A stretch of DNA of 56,558 nucleotides from Alphaproteobacteria bacterium. Lineage in GTDB: Bacteria > Pseudomonadota > Alphaproteobacteria > Caulobacterales > Aquidulcibacteraceae. A program made the position numbers and the translations under genes. The stretch's first letter is position 1; every line of letters starts with the position of its first letter. The stretch spans positions 1-56,558 of the forward strand of contig WGOB01000001.1 of the NCBI GenBank assembly GCA_016124255.1, written 5' to 3'. This document shows, piece after piece, positions 1-9,400 of this stretch. Under the pieces are notes generated by a model, which saw nothing but the letters and a program-made list of their open reading frames with translations, was not told the origin of the DNA and searched no databases.

Positions 1-1568
1 ACATGACGATCGTCGTCGGCGATTCCGGCTTCATCATCCTCGATCCGCTGACGAGCGCGGAGACCGCGCGCGCCGCGCTCGATCTCGCGCGCGCGCATCT
101 CGGCGACAAGCCCGTTGTCGCGGTGATCTATTCGCACTCGCATGCGGATCATTTCGCCGGCGTGCGCGGCGTTGTGGATCAGGCTGACGTCGCCGCCGGC
201 CGCGTGCGCATCATCGCACCTGCGGGCTTTCTCGAACACGCGATCGGCGAGAACGTCATCGCCGGACCCGCGATGTCGCGTCGCGCGCAATACCAGTTCG
301 GCGTCGGCCTTGAGCCGGGCGTTGCGGGCACGCTCGGGTCCGGCATCGGCATGGGCGTCTCCGGCGGCGCGCGCACCTTCATCCCGCCGACCGAGACCGT
401 GAGCTTCACCCGCAGCGAAACCCGCATTGACGGCGTGCGCATCGAATTCCAGCTCACGCCCGACACCGAAGCGCCGGCGGAGATGAATGCGTTCTTCCCG
501 GACTTTCGCGCGCTGTGGATCGCGGAGAACGCCAACGCCACCTTGCACAATGTGCTGACGCCGCGCGGCGCGCTGGTGCGCGATTCCAAGCGCTGGGCCG
601 ATTATCTTACCGAGACGATCGCGTGGTACGCGCCGCAGTCGGACGTCTATTTCTCAAGCCACGCCTGGCCGCGCTTCGGGCAGGGCGAGATCGCGGCCTT
701 CCTCAACACCCATCGCGACGCCTACAAATTCCTGCATGACCAGAGCGTGCGCCTGATGAACGAGGGCTTCACCGGCGAAGAGATCGCCGATGCGATCGCG
801 CTGCCGCCGGAGCTCGACGCGCTGTGGTGGAACCGCGGCTATTACGGCACGATGCGGCACAATTCCCGCGCGGTCTATCAGCGCTACATGGGCTGGTACG
901 ACGGCAATCCCGCAAACCTCAATCCGCTGCCGCCGAGCGTCTCGGCGTCGCGCTACGTGGAGGCCATGGGCGGCGCGTCCCGCGTGATGCGCCGCGCGCG
1001 CGAAGCCGATGAGGCCGGCGAGTATCGCTGGGCGGCGGAGCTCTTGAACCACGTCGTCTTCGCCGATCCGTCCAATGCCGATGCGCGGGACGCTCTGGCG
1101 CGCGCCTATGATCAGCTCGCCTACCAGGCCGAGAGCGCGATCTGGCGCAATATGTATCTCTCCGCCGCAGCTGAACTGCGCGGACGCGATCCGGGGCAGG
1201 GCGTCACAGCAGCGAGCCTTGATTTCATCACCAACACGCCGACGGCGATGATGCTCGATCTTCTCTCGGTGCGCGTCGATCCCCGCATCGCCGATGATCT
1301 CGTGATCAATTTCGTCTTTCCTGAACGCAGCGAGCGGTTCGTCGTTGCGCTGCGCAACCGCGTGCTCGTCTATCGTGAAGGCGAGGCCGACCCCGCCGCG
1401 CATGCGACCATCACCATGCCGCGCGCGGCGTTCCTGATGGGCCTGTTCGCGCCGGCGGGAACGCCCACGCCCCCGCCGACGCGCGTGGACGGCGCCCCGG
1501 ACGCGTTCGCGGCCTTCCGCGCCCGCTTCGTCGCGCCGCGGGCCGGCTTTCCGATCGTCACGCCCTGA
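1..1568 (+). CDS. Alkyl sulfatase (SdsA1/YjcS type), 5' end cut by window edge
   Basis: Metallo-beta-lactamase-fold enzyme that hydrolyses linear alkyl sulfates such as SDS to alcohol plus sulfate. The visible 521 residues start at the beta-strand just before the metal motif HSHADH (visible residues 45-50, followed by FAG). The family's TEAPAEMNAFFP stretch and the HNVLTPRGA stretch follow. The middle is a helical dimerisation region (about 240-380) and the end is an SCP2-like C-terminal domain (about 390-520). Family members are about 630-660 residues with a signal peptide, so roughly 100-130 N-terminal residues lie before the window, and the Met at base 3 is internal rather than the start. 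An 84-nt gap separates it from the next gene. The assignment is firm; substrate chain length cannot be read from sequence. Confidence 0.93.
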   Translation, partial: MTIVVGDSGFIILDPLTSAETARAALDLARAHLGDKPVVAVIYSHSHADHFAGVRGVVDQADVAAGRVRIIAPAGFLEHAIGENVIAGPAMSRRAQYQFGVGLEPGVAGTLGSGIGMGVSGGARTFIPPTETVSFTRSETRIDGVRIEFQLTPDTEAPAEMNAFFPDFRALWIAENANATLHNVLTPRGALVRDSKRWADYLTETIAWYAPQSDVYFSSHAWPRFGQGEIAAFLNTHRDAYKFLHDQSVRLMNEGFTGEEIADAIALPPELDALWWNRGYYGTMRHNSRAVYQRYMGWYDGNPANLNPLPPSVSASRYVEAMGGASRVMRRAREADEAGEYRWAAELLNHVVFADPSNADARDALARAYDQLAYQAESAIWRNMYLSAAAELRGRDPGQGVTAASLDFITNTPTAMMLDLLSVRVDPRIADDLVINFVFPERSERFVVALRNRVLVYREGEADPAAHATITMPRAAFLMGLFAPAGTPTPPPTRVDGAPDAFAAFRARFVAPRAGFPIVTP

Positions 1569-1652
1569 GCGCGCACGCGGCCCTGGCGGCGACTCGGCGC
1601 GCCCGCTAAAGCAACGGACTTTGAATGCGCTTCAGTGTGTTGAGGGAGGCCG

Positions 1653-2426
1653 ATGGCGCTGCTCTCCGATTCCGGTCGCAAGAAACGCCCGCCGGCCGCG
1701 CAGGCGACCGCGCCCGCCGCCGCGCCGCTCGCGCAGGCGCCCGGCGCGACGATCCCCTTTACGCTCGCCGGCGAAGACGTGGCCGCGCTGGCCGACGGCG
1801 GCTTGTGGATCGAAAGCGCCCGCACGCTCGTCGTGTCTGACCTTCACCTGGAAAAGGGATCGAGCTTCGCGCTGCGCGGCCAGATGATCCCGCCCTACGA
1901 TACCCGCACCGCGCTCCGGCGCGTCGCCGCGATGGTGGAGCGGCTGGCCCCGGATACGGTGGTGTCGCTTGGCGATTCCTTTCACGACCGCGGCGGCCCG
2001 TTCCGCATGGCGGGCGACGATCGCGCCGCGCTGCGCGCGCTGACCGACCGCACCGATTGGGTGTGGATTGAAGGCAATCACGATCCGGATATTCCAGCGG
2101 CCCTGGGCGGGCGCGCGATGGAGACCCTGGCGCTTGGGCCGCTCATCCTCCGCCACGAGCCGACCGAAGGCCCCGCGCGCGGCGAGATCGCCGGCCACCT
2201 CCATCCGTGCGCGCGGGTCGCCGCGCGCGGCCGATCCGTCCGCGCACGCTGCTTCGCAACCGACGGCGATCGCCTCGTCATGCCCGCGCTCGGCGCCTAT
2301 GCCGGCGGCCTCAACGTCTGCGATATCGCCTTCGCAGCGGTTTTCCACCGCCCCCCCACGGCGCTTCTGATGGCCCGCGCGCAGCTCCATCCCGCCCCGC
2401 CGTCGCGCCTGCTGGGCGACGGCTGA
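1653..2426 (+). CDS. pdeM: PdeM-type ligase-associated metallophosphoesterase
   Basis: Calcineurin-like phosphoesterase of the family annotated as ligase-associated DNA damage response endonuclease PdeM, 257 aa. Dimetal motifs are in order: SDLHLEKG (62-69), GDSFHDRGG (108-115), GNHDPD (141-146), the isolated His168, and GHLHP (181-185). The N-terminal 40 residues are Ala/Pro-rich and probably disordered. The start is an ATG with GGAGG 4-8 nt upstream. In many Proteobacteria this gene sits beside an ATP-dependent DNA ligase and a DEXH helicase. Neither is present here, so it appears detached from that cluster. The enzymatic fold is certain; the DNA-repair role rests only on family membership. 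Confidence 0.85.
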   Translation: MALLSDSGRKKRPPAAQATAPAAAPLAQAPGATIPFTLAGEDVAALADGGLWIESARTLVVSDLHLEKGSSFALRGQMIPPYDTRTALRRVAAMVERLAPDTVVSLGDSFHDRGGPFRMAGDDRAALRALTDRTDWVWIEGNHDPDIPAALGGRAMETLALGPLILRHEPTEGPARGEIAGHLHPCARVAARGRSVRARCFATDGDRLVMPALGAYAGGLNVCDIAFAAVFHRPPTALLMARAQLHPAPPSRLLGDG

Positions 2427-2443
2427 AGCGCCGAAATCTTGCG

Positions 2444-2462
2444 TTTGTTGCAAGCAACCAAA
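2444..2462. repeat. Imperfect inverted repeat between pdeM and the amidase gene
   Basis: TTTGTTGC (2444-2451), a 2-nt centre, then GCAACCAAA (2454-2462): the arms pair with one bulged base. There is no T-run typical of an intrinsic terminator. It lies just upstream of the proposed amidase promoter and could be a regulator site. Function is not established. Confidence 0.35.
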
Positions 2463-2470
2463 GATTTGGG

Positions 2471-2499
2471 TTGGACGACTGTTAGTAAAATGTTAACAA
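2471..2499 (+). promoter_or_regulatory. Possible sigma70-type promoter for the amidase gene
   Basis: TTGGAC at 2471-2476 and TAACAA at 2494-2499 are separated by 17 nt in a locally AT-rich patch, which is unusual for this GC-rich window. If used, transcription would begin near 2506, which favours translation from ATG 2534 over GTG 2510. By-eye match only. Confidence 0.3.
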
Positions 2500-2509
2500 C
2501 GCGGTCCAG

Positions 2510-4534
2510 GTGGGACAATTCGGATCGCGATCGATGGGGAAGATCGTCGTCATTCACCACGGCTCGGATGGTGCGTCCGCGGGGCTTCTGATGCTTGCGC
2601 TGGGCGCGCTCGGCCTGTCGTCGATTGAGCTCTGCGAGCCGGAGGACCGGCCGCGGCGGCGCAGCCGCGTTGAATCTGAACTCGCGTCGGCGTCTGCGCT
2701 CGTGGTGCTCTGGTCTGAGCAATCGCGTCTATGCCCACGCTTCATTGACCTTGCCCGCGCGGCGGTGCGCACCGGGACGGCGCTCTCCGTCCGCGGCCCA
2801 GGCGCAGCCCCGCCTGAGGAATTCTCCGAACCCGCCGCGCTCTTGATCGAGGATTGGGATGGGCATGACCTCGCCCACCCGGGGCTGCACGCTGTCGCCA
2901 ATGCGCTCGCCGGCCGGGTCGGCGCGACGATCACGCCCGTCGCCCCGGCGGCGTCGGACGGCGACGAGATGCCGGCCTATATGCGCCCGACGCCGAGCTA
3001 CGGGCGCGGCAAGCTCGAGCATGTGATCGAAGCGGCGCCGCCGCGAGCCGCCGTCGCCCGGTCCGACCAAATCCTGACCGTGGCCGAAGCGGCCCCCGTG
3101 GCCGCCGCGGCGCAGAATGCGGAGACGGCCGTCTATCCGCGCAGAACCATCCCGCGTCCCGCGCCGCGGGCTGCGCGCACGCATTCGCGCGTCGGCGTCG
3201 CTGGGCGGTCTGTCGCCGGCGCCGTCGCCGGCGCGATGTGCGGCTTCGCCTCCGCGCTTCTCGCCAGCCCGCTTGCGGGATCGTTCGGTCCCGACGCGGG
3301 ATCGCCGGACCGACGCGCGCTGACGCCCAACGCAGACGTCGAGGCCAACGCCGCGGACGCGCACTGGCGGGCGAGCCGGGCGGCGGTGGTCACGAGCGCC
3401 GCCCGCGAAGCCGCGCCCGTGCATGCCGCGCTGGCGGACACGCTGGAGCTCAGCGCGCAGAACGGCGTCACGCGTCTTGCGTTCACCGTGGGCGCAGGCG
3501 CGCCGTCGCCGCACGCCTTCTTCCTGGAAGGGCCCAATCGCTTCGTCGTCGATCTTCCGCGTACGGATTGGCCGCGGCAGGGCCAGGGCGAAGGCGTAGG
3601 CCTCGCGACGCGCTACCGTTATGCCAATCAGCCGGACGGGTCGGCGCGCCTCGTGCTTGATCTCAGCGAGTCCGCGCGGCTGATCTCGGCCCGGGTAGAG
3701 AATGGCGGTCGCCGTTTCGTGTTCGACCTCGCATCGCAAGCGCCTGCGCTCGCGCCTCCGGTCGGCGCGCTCGGGGCGCAGCAGACCCATCTTTTCGGGC
3801 CGGCGGATCGGCTGATCGTGATCGACGCCGGCCATGGCGGACGCGACGGCGGCGCCGCGGGCCCCGAAGGCGTTCACGAAAAGGATCTCACGCTCTCAGC
3901 GGCGCTGGGCCTGCGCGATGCGCTTGTCGCGCGCGGCTACCGAGTCGAGCTTACCCGCGGCGAGGATACGTTCGTATCGCTCGACGCGCGCGCGCAATTC
4001 GTGCGCCAGCGCGGCGCAGATCTCTTTATCTCCCTGCATGCGGACGCCGAGCCGATGGCGCAGGCGCGCGGCGTCGTGGTGTACACGCACCACGCGTCCG
4101 GCCGGGACGCCGCCGCCGATTGGCGCGGGCAGACGCTGTCGATCGCCAGCCGCCCGGAACACGCCGCGCAGGACTCCGCCCGCTTCGCGCAATTGGCGCT
4201 GGACAATATCGGCGCCGCAGGCGCGCCGGTGCTGCAGAGCGCGCCCCGGCGCGCCGACTTTGTCGTGCTCCGCGGGATCGATACGCCGGCGGTGCTCGTT
4301 GAGATGGGCTTCCTCTCGGAAGCCGAGGATCTTCGTCGCCTGGCCGACCCCGCGGCGCAGGCCGGCCTGACCCAAGGCCTGGCGCGGGCGGTCGACGCGT
4401 ATTTCACCGCGCCGGAAGAGGCGGCCCCCGCCATGCATTGCGCCGCGTTGATCGGCTGCCGCGACGCAGAGCGCTGGGAAACGCCCGGACCCGCGACGCA
4501 TGTCAGCTTTCTGGGCGCCGGCCTCGTGCGCTGA
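2510..4534 (+). CDS. N-acetylmuramoyl-L-alanine amidase with N-terminal TIR-like domain
   Basis: Peptidoglycan amidase that cleaves the bond between MurNAc and the stem peptide, 674 aa from GTG 2510. An ATG at 2534, directly before the KIVVIHHG strand, is an equally good or better start. Order: TIR-like domain (about 9-135; KIVVIHHG, VVLWSEQS, IEDWDG), low-complexity linker (140-230), one hydrophobic segment (about 233-255), AMIN domain (about 309-410), Amidase_3 domain (434-632). Zn and catalytic residues are visible: IDAGHGG (His442), HEKDL (Glu457), SLHAD (His510) and VEMGF (Glu598). At the place where NADase TIR domains carry the catalytic Glu, in a W-V-x-x-E context, this protein reads F-I-D-L-A, so NADase activity is unlikely. 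The N-terminus would be cytoplasmic and the amidase periplasmic. The amidase call is firm; the TIR call is my own pattern match. Confidence 0.85.
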   Translation: MGQFGSRSMGKIVVIHHGSDGASAGLLMLALGALGLSSIELCEPEDRPRRRSRVESELASASALVVLWSEQSRLCPRFIDLARAAVRTGTALSVRGPGAAPPEEFSEPAALLIEDWDGHDLAHPGLHAVANALAGRVGATITPVAPAASDGDEMPAYMRPTPSYGRGKLEHVIEAAPPRAAVARSDQILTVAEAAPVAAAAQNAETAVYPRRTIPRPAPRAARTHSRVGVAGRSVAGAVAGAMCGFASALLASPLAGSFGPDAGSPDRRALTPNADVEANAADAHWRASRAAVVTSAAREAAPVHAALADTLELSAQNGVTRLAFTVGAGAPSPHAFFLEGPNRFVVDLPRTDWPRQGQGEGVGLATRYRYANQPDGSARLVLDLSESARLISARVENGGRRFVFDLASQAPALAPPVGALGAQQTHLFGPADRLIVIDAGHGGRDGGAAGPEGVHEKDLTLSAALGLRDALVARGYRVELTRGEDTFVSLDARAQFVRQRGADLFISLHADAEPMAQARGVVVYTHHASGRDAAADWRGQTLSIASRPEHAAQDSARFAQLALDNIGAAGAPVLQSAPRRADFVVLRGIDTPAVLVEMGFLSEAEDLRRLADPAAQAGLTQGLARAVDAYFTAPEEAAPAMHCAALIGCRDAERWETPGPATHVSFLGAGLVR

Positions 4535-4540
4535 TCGCGT

Positions 4541-5425
4541 TTACGTCTTGCGGAAGATCATCGCGGACGCCCAGCCGCCGCCGAGCGCCAGCATCACCGC
4601 GAGAATCCCGTAGAAGAAGCCTTGCGTGGTCGCCAGATCGTGGATCGTGCGCTCGATGCCCTGGCGCGCGACATTGAGCGTGTTCTCCTGGCGCGCGATG
4701 AGCCGGTTGTCGCGAAACCAGAAGATCTCGATCGTGTACTCGCCGAGCGGCGCGCTTGCCGGAATCTTGATCTGGCGATGGAAGAGCGCGTTGGCGTCGA
4801 GTTCAAGGCCCTCTGGTTCTTCGACGTAGAGCCCCGATTGCCGGCGCAACCGCACCAGCGCGCGGCGATAGGCTGAGGCGTCCGCATCCGCGGGCGTCGC
4901 GCCGACAAGCCGGGCCGACGCCGCAGGATCGAGCCTGAGCTCCCAGATCGCGCGCGGGCTTGCGATCTCGCGCAGCGGGCGCGTGGAATAGACCGCAAGG
5001 AACGACGGCGCGTCCTCGAAACGCACCGGATCGCCGTTCACCCAGAACGCCAGGAAACGGAACTTGCGGCGCACCACCGCGGTCTGCGGCGGCCCGCGCA
5101 CAGCGACGACGACATCGCCCCGGCGCATGCGGTCGGGTGTGTAGCCGAAGACGGTCACCTCCGCCCCCTGGTAGCTCGACGTCGCCGCAAACGTTTCCTG
5201 CGCGATCGCAGCGGGGAAGTCCGTGTCCGGCTCGCCGCCCGGCTGCGCGGTCTGCGCGCGCCGCGGCCGGCGTGTGGGTGCAGGTGAAGGGGCTGCGATG
5301 ATGCGGGGCGCGGCGTCCGCCGGCGCCGGCGGCGGCGCCACGATCTCCGGCTCCGGCGCGCGCTCCTGCGCCTGCGCCAACGCCGCGCAACAGAGCGCCG
5401 CGGCGAGGAGGATCGCCGCGCGCAT
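4541..5425 (-). CDS. Alph_Pro_TM (TIGR02186) family envelope protein
   Basis: Predicted exported single-pass membrane protein of the alphaproteobacterial family TIGR02186/Alph_Pro_TM, 294 aa. It has an N-terminal signal peptide (MRAAILLAAALCCAALAQAQ), a Pro/Ala-rich linker, and a beta-rich periplasmic domain (about 75-250) with the family stretches EVTVFGYTPD and FWVNGDPVRF. A C-terminal transmembrane helix follows (about 267-290, GFFYGILAVMLALGGGWASA). The ATG at 5425 overlaps the TGA of the upstream TauE gene by one base (TGATG), so the two are translationally coupled. This pairing is typical of the family. No molecular function is known. It converges on the amidase gene with a 6-nt gap. 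Confidence 0.85.
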   Translation of the reverse strand: MRAAILLAAALCCAALAQAQERAPEPEIVAPPPAPADAAPRIIAAPSPAPTRRPRRAQTAQPGGEPDTDFPAAIAQETFAATSSYQGAEVTVFGYTPDRMRRGDVVVAVRGPPQTAVVRRKFRFLAFWVNGDPVRFEDAPSFLAVYSTRPLREIASPRAIWELRLDPAASARLVGATPADADASAYRRALVRLRRQSGLYVEEPEGLELDANALFHRQIKIPASAPLGEYTIEIFWFRDNRLIARQENTLNVARQGIERTIHDLATTQGFFYGILAVMLALGGGWASAMIFRKT

Positions 5426-6336
5426 CAGCTCGGGTCCAGCACGTAGAGATAGGCCGGCGGGGTCAGGAGATCCCACAGGAGCTTGGCCGCGGCGCCGAAC
5501 ACCACGATCGCCAGCGCCGCGCGCAATTGCTCGCCCGGGAGCCGTGCGCCCAGCCGCGCGCCCAGCTGCGCGCCGATCACGCCGCCGACGATCAGGATCG
5601 CGGCGAGCAGCATGTCCACCTTCTGCGTGATCGTGGCCTGCAGCAGCGTCACCACGGCCGCCACGATCAGCACCTGCAAGAGCGAGGTGCCGATGACGAC
5701 GTTGGTCGGCATCCGCAGCAGGTAGATCATCGCCGGCGCCAGGATGAAGGCGCCGCCCACGCCCATGATCGCGGCCAGCACGCCCACGCCGAAGCCCAGC
5801 GCCAGCGGCGGCAGCACGCTGATGTAAAGCCCCGAACGGGGGAAGCGCATCAGGAACGGCAGCTTGTTGAACGCCGTGTAACTCGGGCGCGGCGCCGGCC
5901 GCGCGATCGGCTTGCCCGCCGCACGCATCGCCATGAAGCTTTCAAACAGCATCAAGGCGCCGATCACGGTGAGGAAGAGCACGTAGAGCAGGGTGATGAG
6001 AATATCGATCTGGCCCGCGGCGAGGAGGGTGGAGAAGATCGAGACGCCGAACGTCGATCCCAGCACGCCGCCCGTGCTCAAGAGCAGGCCCATCCGCCAG
6101 TCGACCATGCGCCGGCGCGCCTGCGCCAAGAGCCCCGAGACCGAAGTCGCGGTGATTTGGCTCGCCTGCGTGGCCACCGCCACCGGCGCGGGGATGCCCA
6201 TGAAGATGAGCATCGGCGTCATGATGAAGCCGCCGCCCAGGCCGGTAAGGCCGGAGACGAAGCCGACGAGCGCGCTCAGCAGCAAGACCAGCAGCCCGCT
6301 CACCGGCATTTCGGCGATCGGCAAGTAAATCGACAT
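5425..6336 (-). CDS. TauE/SafE family sulfite/organosulfonate exporter-like permease
   Basis: Integral membrane transporter of the TauE/SafE (DUF81) family, 303 aa, with about eight hydrophobic helices. The family glycine signature GLTGLGGGFIMTPML occurs near residue 30, and its internal repeat GVGGAFILAPAMIYLL lies in the second half, as expected for the inverted duplication. Members export sulfite, sulfoacetate or similar anions, but the substrate cannot be read here. It is coupled to the downstream Alph_Pro_TM gene by a TGATG overlap, a conserved pairing in Alphaproteobacteria. The 86-nt gap upstream, to the podJ-like gene, holds an 8-bp perfect hairpin. Confidence 0.88.
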   Translation of the reverse strand: MSIYLPIAEMPVSGLLVLLLSALVGFVSGLTGLGGGFIMTPMLIFMGIPAPVAVATQASQITATSVSGLLAQARRRMVDWRMGLLLSTGGVLGSTFGVSIFSTLLAAGQIDILITLLYVLFLTVIGALMLFESFMAMRAAGKPIARPAPRPSYTAFNKLPFLMRFPRSGLYISVLPPLALGFGVGVLAAIMGVGGAFILAPAMIYLLRMPTNVVIGTSLLQVLIVAAVVTLLQATITQKVDMLLAAILIVGGVIGAQLGARLGARLPGEQLRAALAIVVFGAAAKLLWDLLTPPAYLYVLDPS

Positions 6337-6386
6337 CAGATCAGATCGCGCGCCAACCCAGGCGCCGCGTTCTTATTCCAGCCTTG

Positions 6387-6408
6387 GCGAAGCGAGGCAA
6401 CGCTTCGC
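6387..6408. repeat. Perfect 8-bp inverted repeat between podJ-like and tauE-like genes
   Basis: GCGAAGCG (6387-6394), loop AGGCAA, CGCTTCGC (6401-6408). It lies in the 86-nt gap between two minus-strand genes, without a following T-run on either strand. It may be a transcript-end structure or a REP-like remnant. Confidence 0.5.
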
Positions 6409-6422
6409 GCGCGTCGCTTGAC

Positions 6423-9400
6423 TCAGGACGCGCGCGCAGCCCAGGCGCGGGCGCCGAACTCGCCATTGGCGCGGGCGCTGGCGGCGCGCGGCCGGAACGC
6501 CTGCGCGCGCGCACGCGCCTGCTCGACCTGCGTTTGGGTCAGCGTCTGCTCCAGCGCCGCGGCGCGGGCGTTGGCGTCGCGATCACCATTTCGTGCGGCC
6601 ACATGATACCAGAACAGCGCCTCGGTCGGATCGGCGTCCACGCCGCGGCCCTGCTGGTAGAGGACGCCGAGATTGTACTGGCTGTCGGTGACGCCGAGAT
6701 CGGCGGCTTGACGGAACCAGCGGAACGCCGCCTGCTCATCCAGCGCTGCGCCTTCGCCGCGGGCGAAGAAGACGCCGAGATCGTGCATCGCGCGGCGATT
6801 GCCGTTGCTGGCGGCGCGCTCGGTCCATTGCCGCGCCTGGCGGATGTCCTGCGCCACGCCGGCTTCGCCGCGCTCGTAGAGCTTGGCCAGCCGATATTGC
6901 GCCATCGCGAGATCCTGGGCCGCAGCACGGCGCAGCAGCGCGACGCCGTCGCTGTGCTGCTCCCCCGCGATCCGCTGCAGCGCGAGATCATATTGCGCCA
7001 CCGCGTCGCCCTGGGCGGCGGCCTGCTCCAGGCTCCGCGGTGAGGACGCGAGCGGGCGCGCCACCGCGCGTGTCTGCGCTTCCGCCGCGACGGCAGGAAC
7101 GGCGAGGTCGTCGCCTGCTCCGGGCGCTTGTTCGGCGAGCGCCTCGGCGCTGGGCGAACCAAGCGGCGCGTCGAGTGACGCCGCGAGCGGCTCGGCCCGC
7201 GTTGGCGCGGCCTCCGCGGCGCTGGGGCCGAACGCGTCCGACGTCGGCGCCGGTTCGCCGCCGCCGGAGCGCAGCAGCACTGCGCCCGCGGCCAGCGCCG
7301 CGGCGGCTGCGCCCGCGCCGCCCCAGAGGATGACGCGGCCCGGGCCGCGCAGCCCGGCGCCGGCGCGCTTTTCCGGCTTCGCGGCTTTGGCCTTGGCGGG
7401 CTTCTCGGCCTTGGCCTTGCGCCCGCGCTTCGGCGCCGCAGCCTGGGCAAGCGCCGCCCGGCGCGCCGCGGCGAGATAATCCTCCTTCGGCGCCGGGCCG
7501 GCCTCGCGCTCTTCGGCGAGGGAGGGCAGCGGCGGCTCGTCGATCTCCTCAAAGGGATCGAAGTCCGGCAGATCGAGCGCCGCGGCGTCCACGTCCGAGG
7601 GCGGCGCCGCAGCCGCCCACTCGTCCTCGAGCGGCGGCGCGTCTTCGGCCGCGACGTCCTGATCCGTGAAATCATCGATCGCCGGGGGCGCGTCCGCGAG
7701 CGGCACGGCGTCTTCCTCGCCGAAGCTCGGAAACGCGTCGCGCGCGATAGGGTCCTGTTCCGGCGCCTCGATGACCTCAAAATCGTCGGTGAACGCGACG
7801 CTCTCGGCATCCCGCTCCGCGCTGGCCTCGACCGGCGGCGGCTCGATGTCGTCGATGTAGGCGACCTCTTCCGGCGACGCCGGCGGCGCCGCCGCGATCG
7901 GGCCCGCACGCACGGCGCCGTCGAACAGCGGCGCAGGAGAGGTCGGCCGCAATTCAACCACCGGCGCCGCTTCGTTCGTGTCCGCGCCTTCCATGGCGCT
8001 CAGCCGGCGGCGCATGTCCTCCACCGCGTCGCTGACGGACGCTGTCCGCGCATCGACGTCCTTCGACAGAGCCTCTTGCCGCGCGTTGAAGCGCTCGGCC
8101 ATCCGCGCGATCTGCTCGCCGATCTGCTCGATCGCCTGCGCGCTGCGCGCTTCGACCGAGGCGACGCGCGAGTCCAACCGCTCTGCGGCGCCGGTGAGTT
8201 CGTGAGACACGCGGCCGATTTCCTGCGACACGCGGTCGAAGCCCGCCGCCTCGCGATGCTCCATCTCCTCAAAACGCCGCTCTAGCGCTTCGCTCATCCG
8301 CGCGATCTCTTCCTTGAACGCGTCGCCGGCGTCGGCGCTGCTCTCCGCCGCCGGGCGCGTCTCGACCGCGCGCAGCCGGCGCTCCACTGTCTCGGACATG
8401 CGCTTGATTTCGATCGAGATCGCCTCAATCGTTTGGGCCTGGCGCCGCTCCGCTGCGGCGAGGCGGCGGTTCACTTCCGCGATCGAGCCGTCGATCTCGT
8501 CGGCGCGCGCGCCATTGAGCGCGTCGCCGATCTGCTGCGCGAGCGCGGCGCGGGCCTCTTCCAGCGCCGACTGGCTCGATTGGCTCATCTCGTCGAGCCG
8601 CCGTTCGAACATTGCCCGCAGCGCGACCGCCCCGTCGCTGTCAGCCGCTGCGGCGGTCGCGGTTTCTTCAAGCTGGCGCACGACGGTGTTGGCCGTCGTC
8701 TCCACTTGCGCGATGCGCTCTTCCAGACGGCGCACGCCGTCTTCGATCGTGCGCACGGCGGCAGGCGCATCTGCGGCGCGCTCCTCCAATTCCTTCAGTC
8801 GTGCAGTGAGGCGCAATTGCGCGTTGCGCAGGTCGGCGATGGCGCCGCCCGCGGCCTGCCGCAGACCCGCGGTCAGATCGCGCGCTTCCTGCTCGGCCTT
8901 CGACAGTCGGCTCGACATTTGCGACTGCGCCGCGCGGATGTCTTCCAGCGCCGAAGGCGACGCCGCGGGAGCCGCCGACGACGACGTGCGCCCCGCCGCT
9001 TCGACGTGATCGAGCCGCGCGGCGAGCGCCGCCTGGATGCGGCGCATCTCTTCGATCGCGCTTTGCGACGCTTCTCGGGCGCCGGTCTCGCACTCGGTCA
9101 GGCGCTTGGCGAGAACATCCTGCGCCGCGCGCATTTCGTCGAGCGCGTGCGTGTCTCCGGCCAGCGCGCGGGCCTCGTGTTCGAGGCGGTCCATGCGCCC
9201 CGCGAGGTCGTCGCGAACGGCGCGGGTTTCGGTGAGCGCGTCGTGCGCTTCCGCTTCGCTGGCGGCGACGCGGTCAGCAAGCGTGCGCTGCTCGGCGCGC
9301 AAGTCGGCGACGCCGCTCTTGGCCTCCGCAGCGACAGCCTTGGCGGCGTCGATCTCGGCGGCGATGCGCGCAGATTCCGCCAGAGCCGCACGGCTCTCTG

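Noticed and set aside
1632-2453. 273-codon minus-strand frame opposite pdeM
   Set aside because: No motif or signal; the plus-strand frame contains all phosphoesterase metal motifs.
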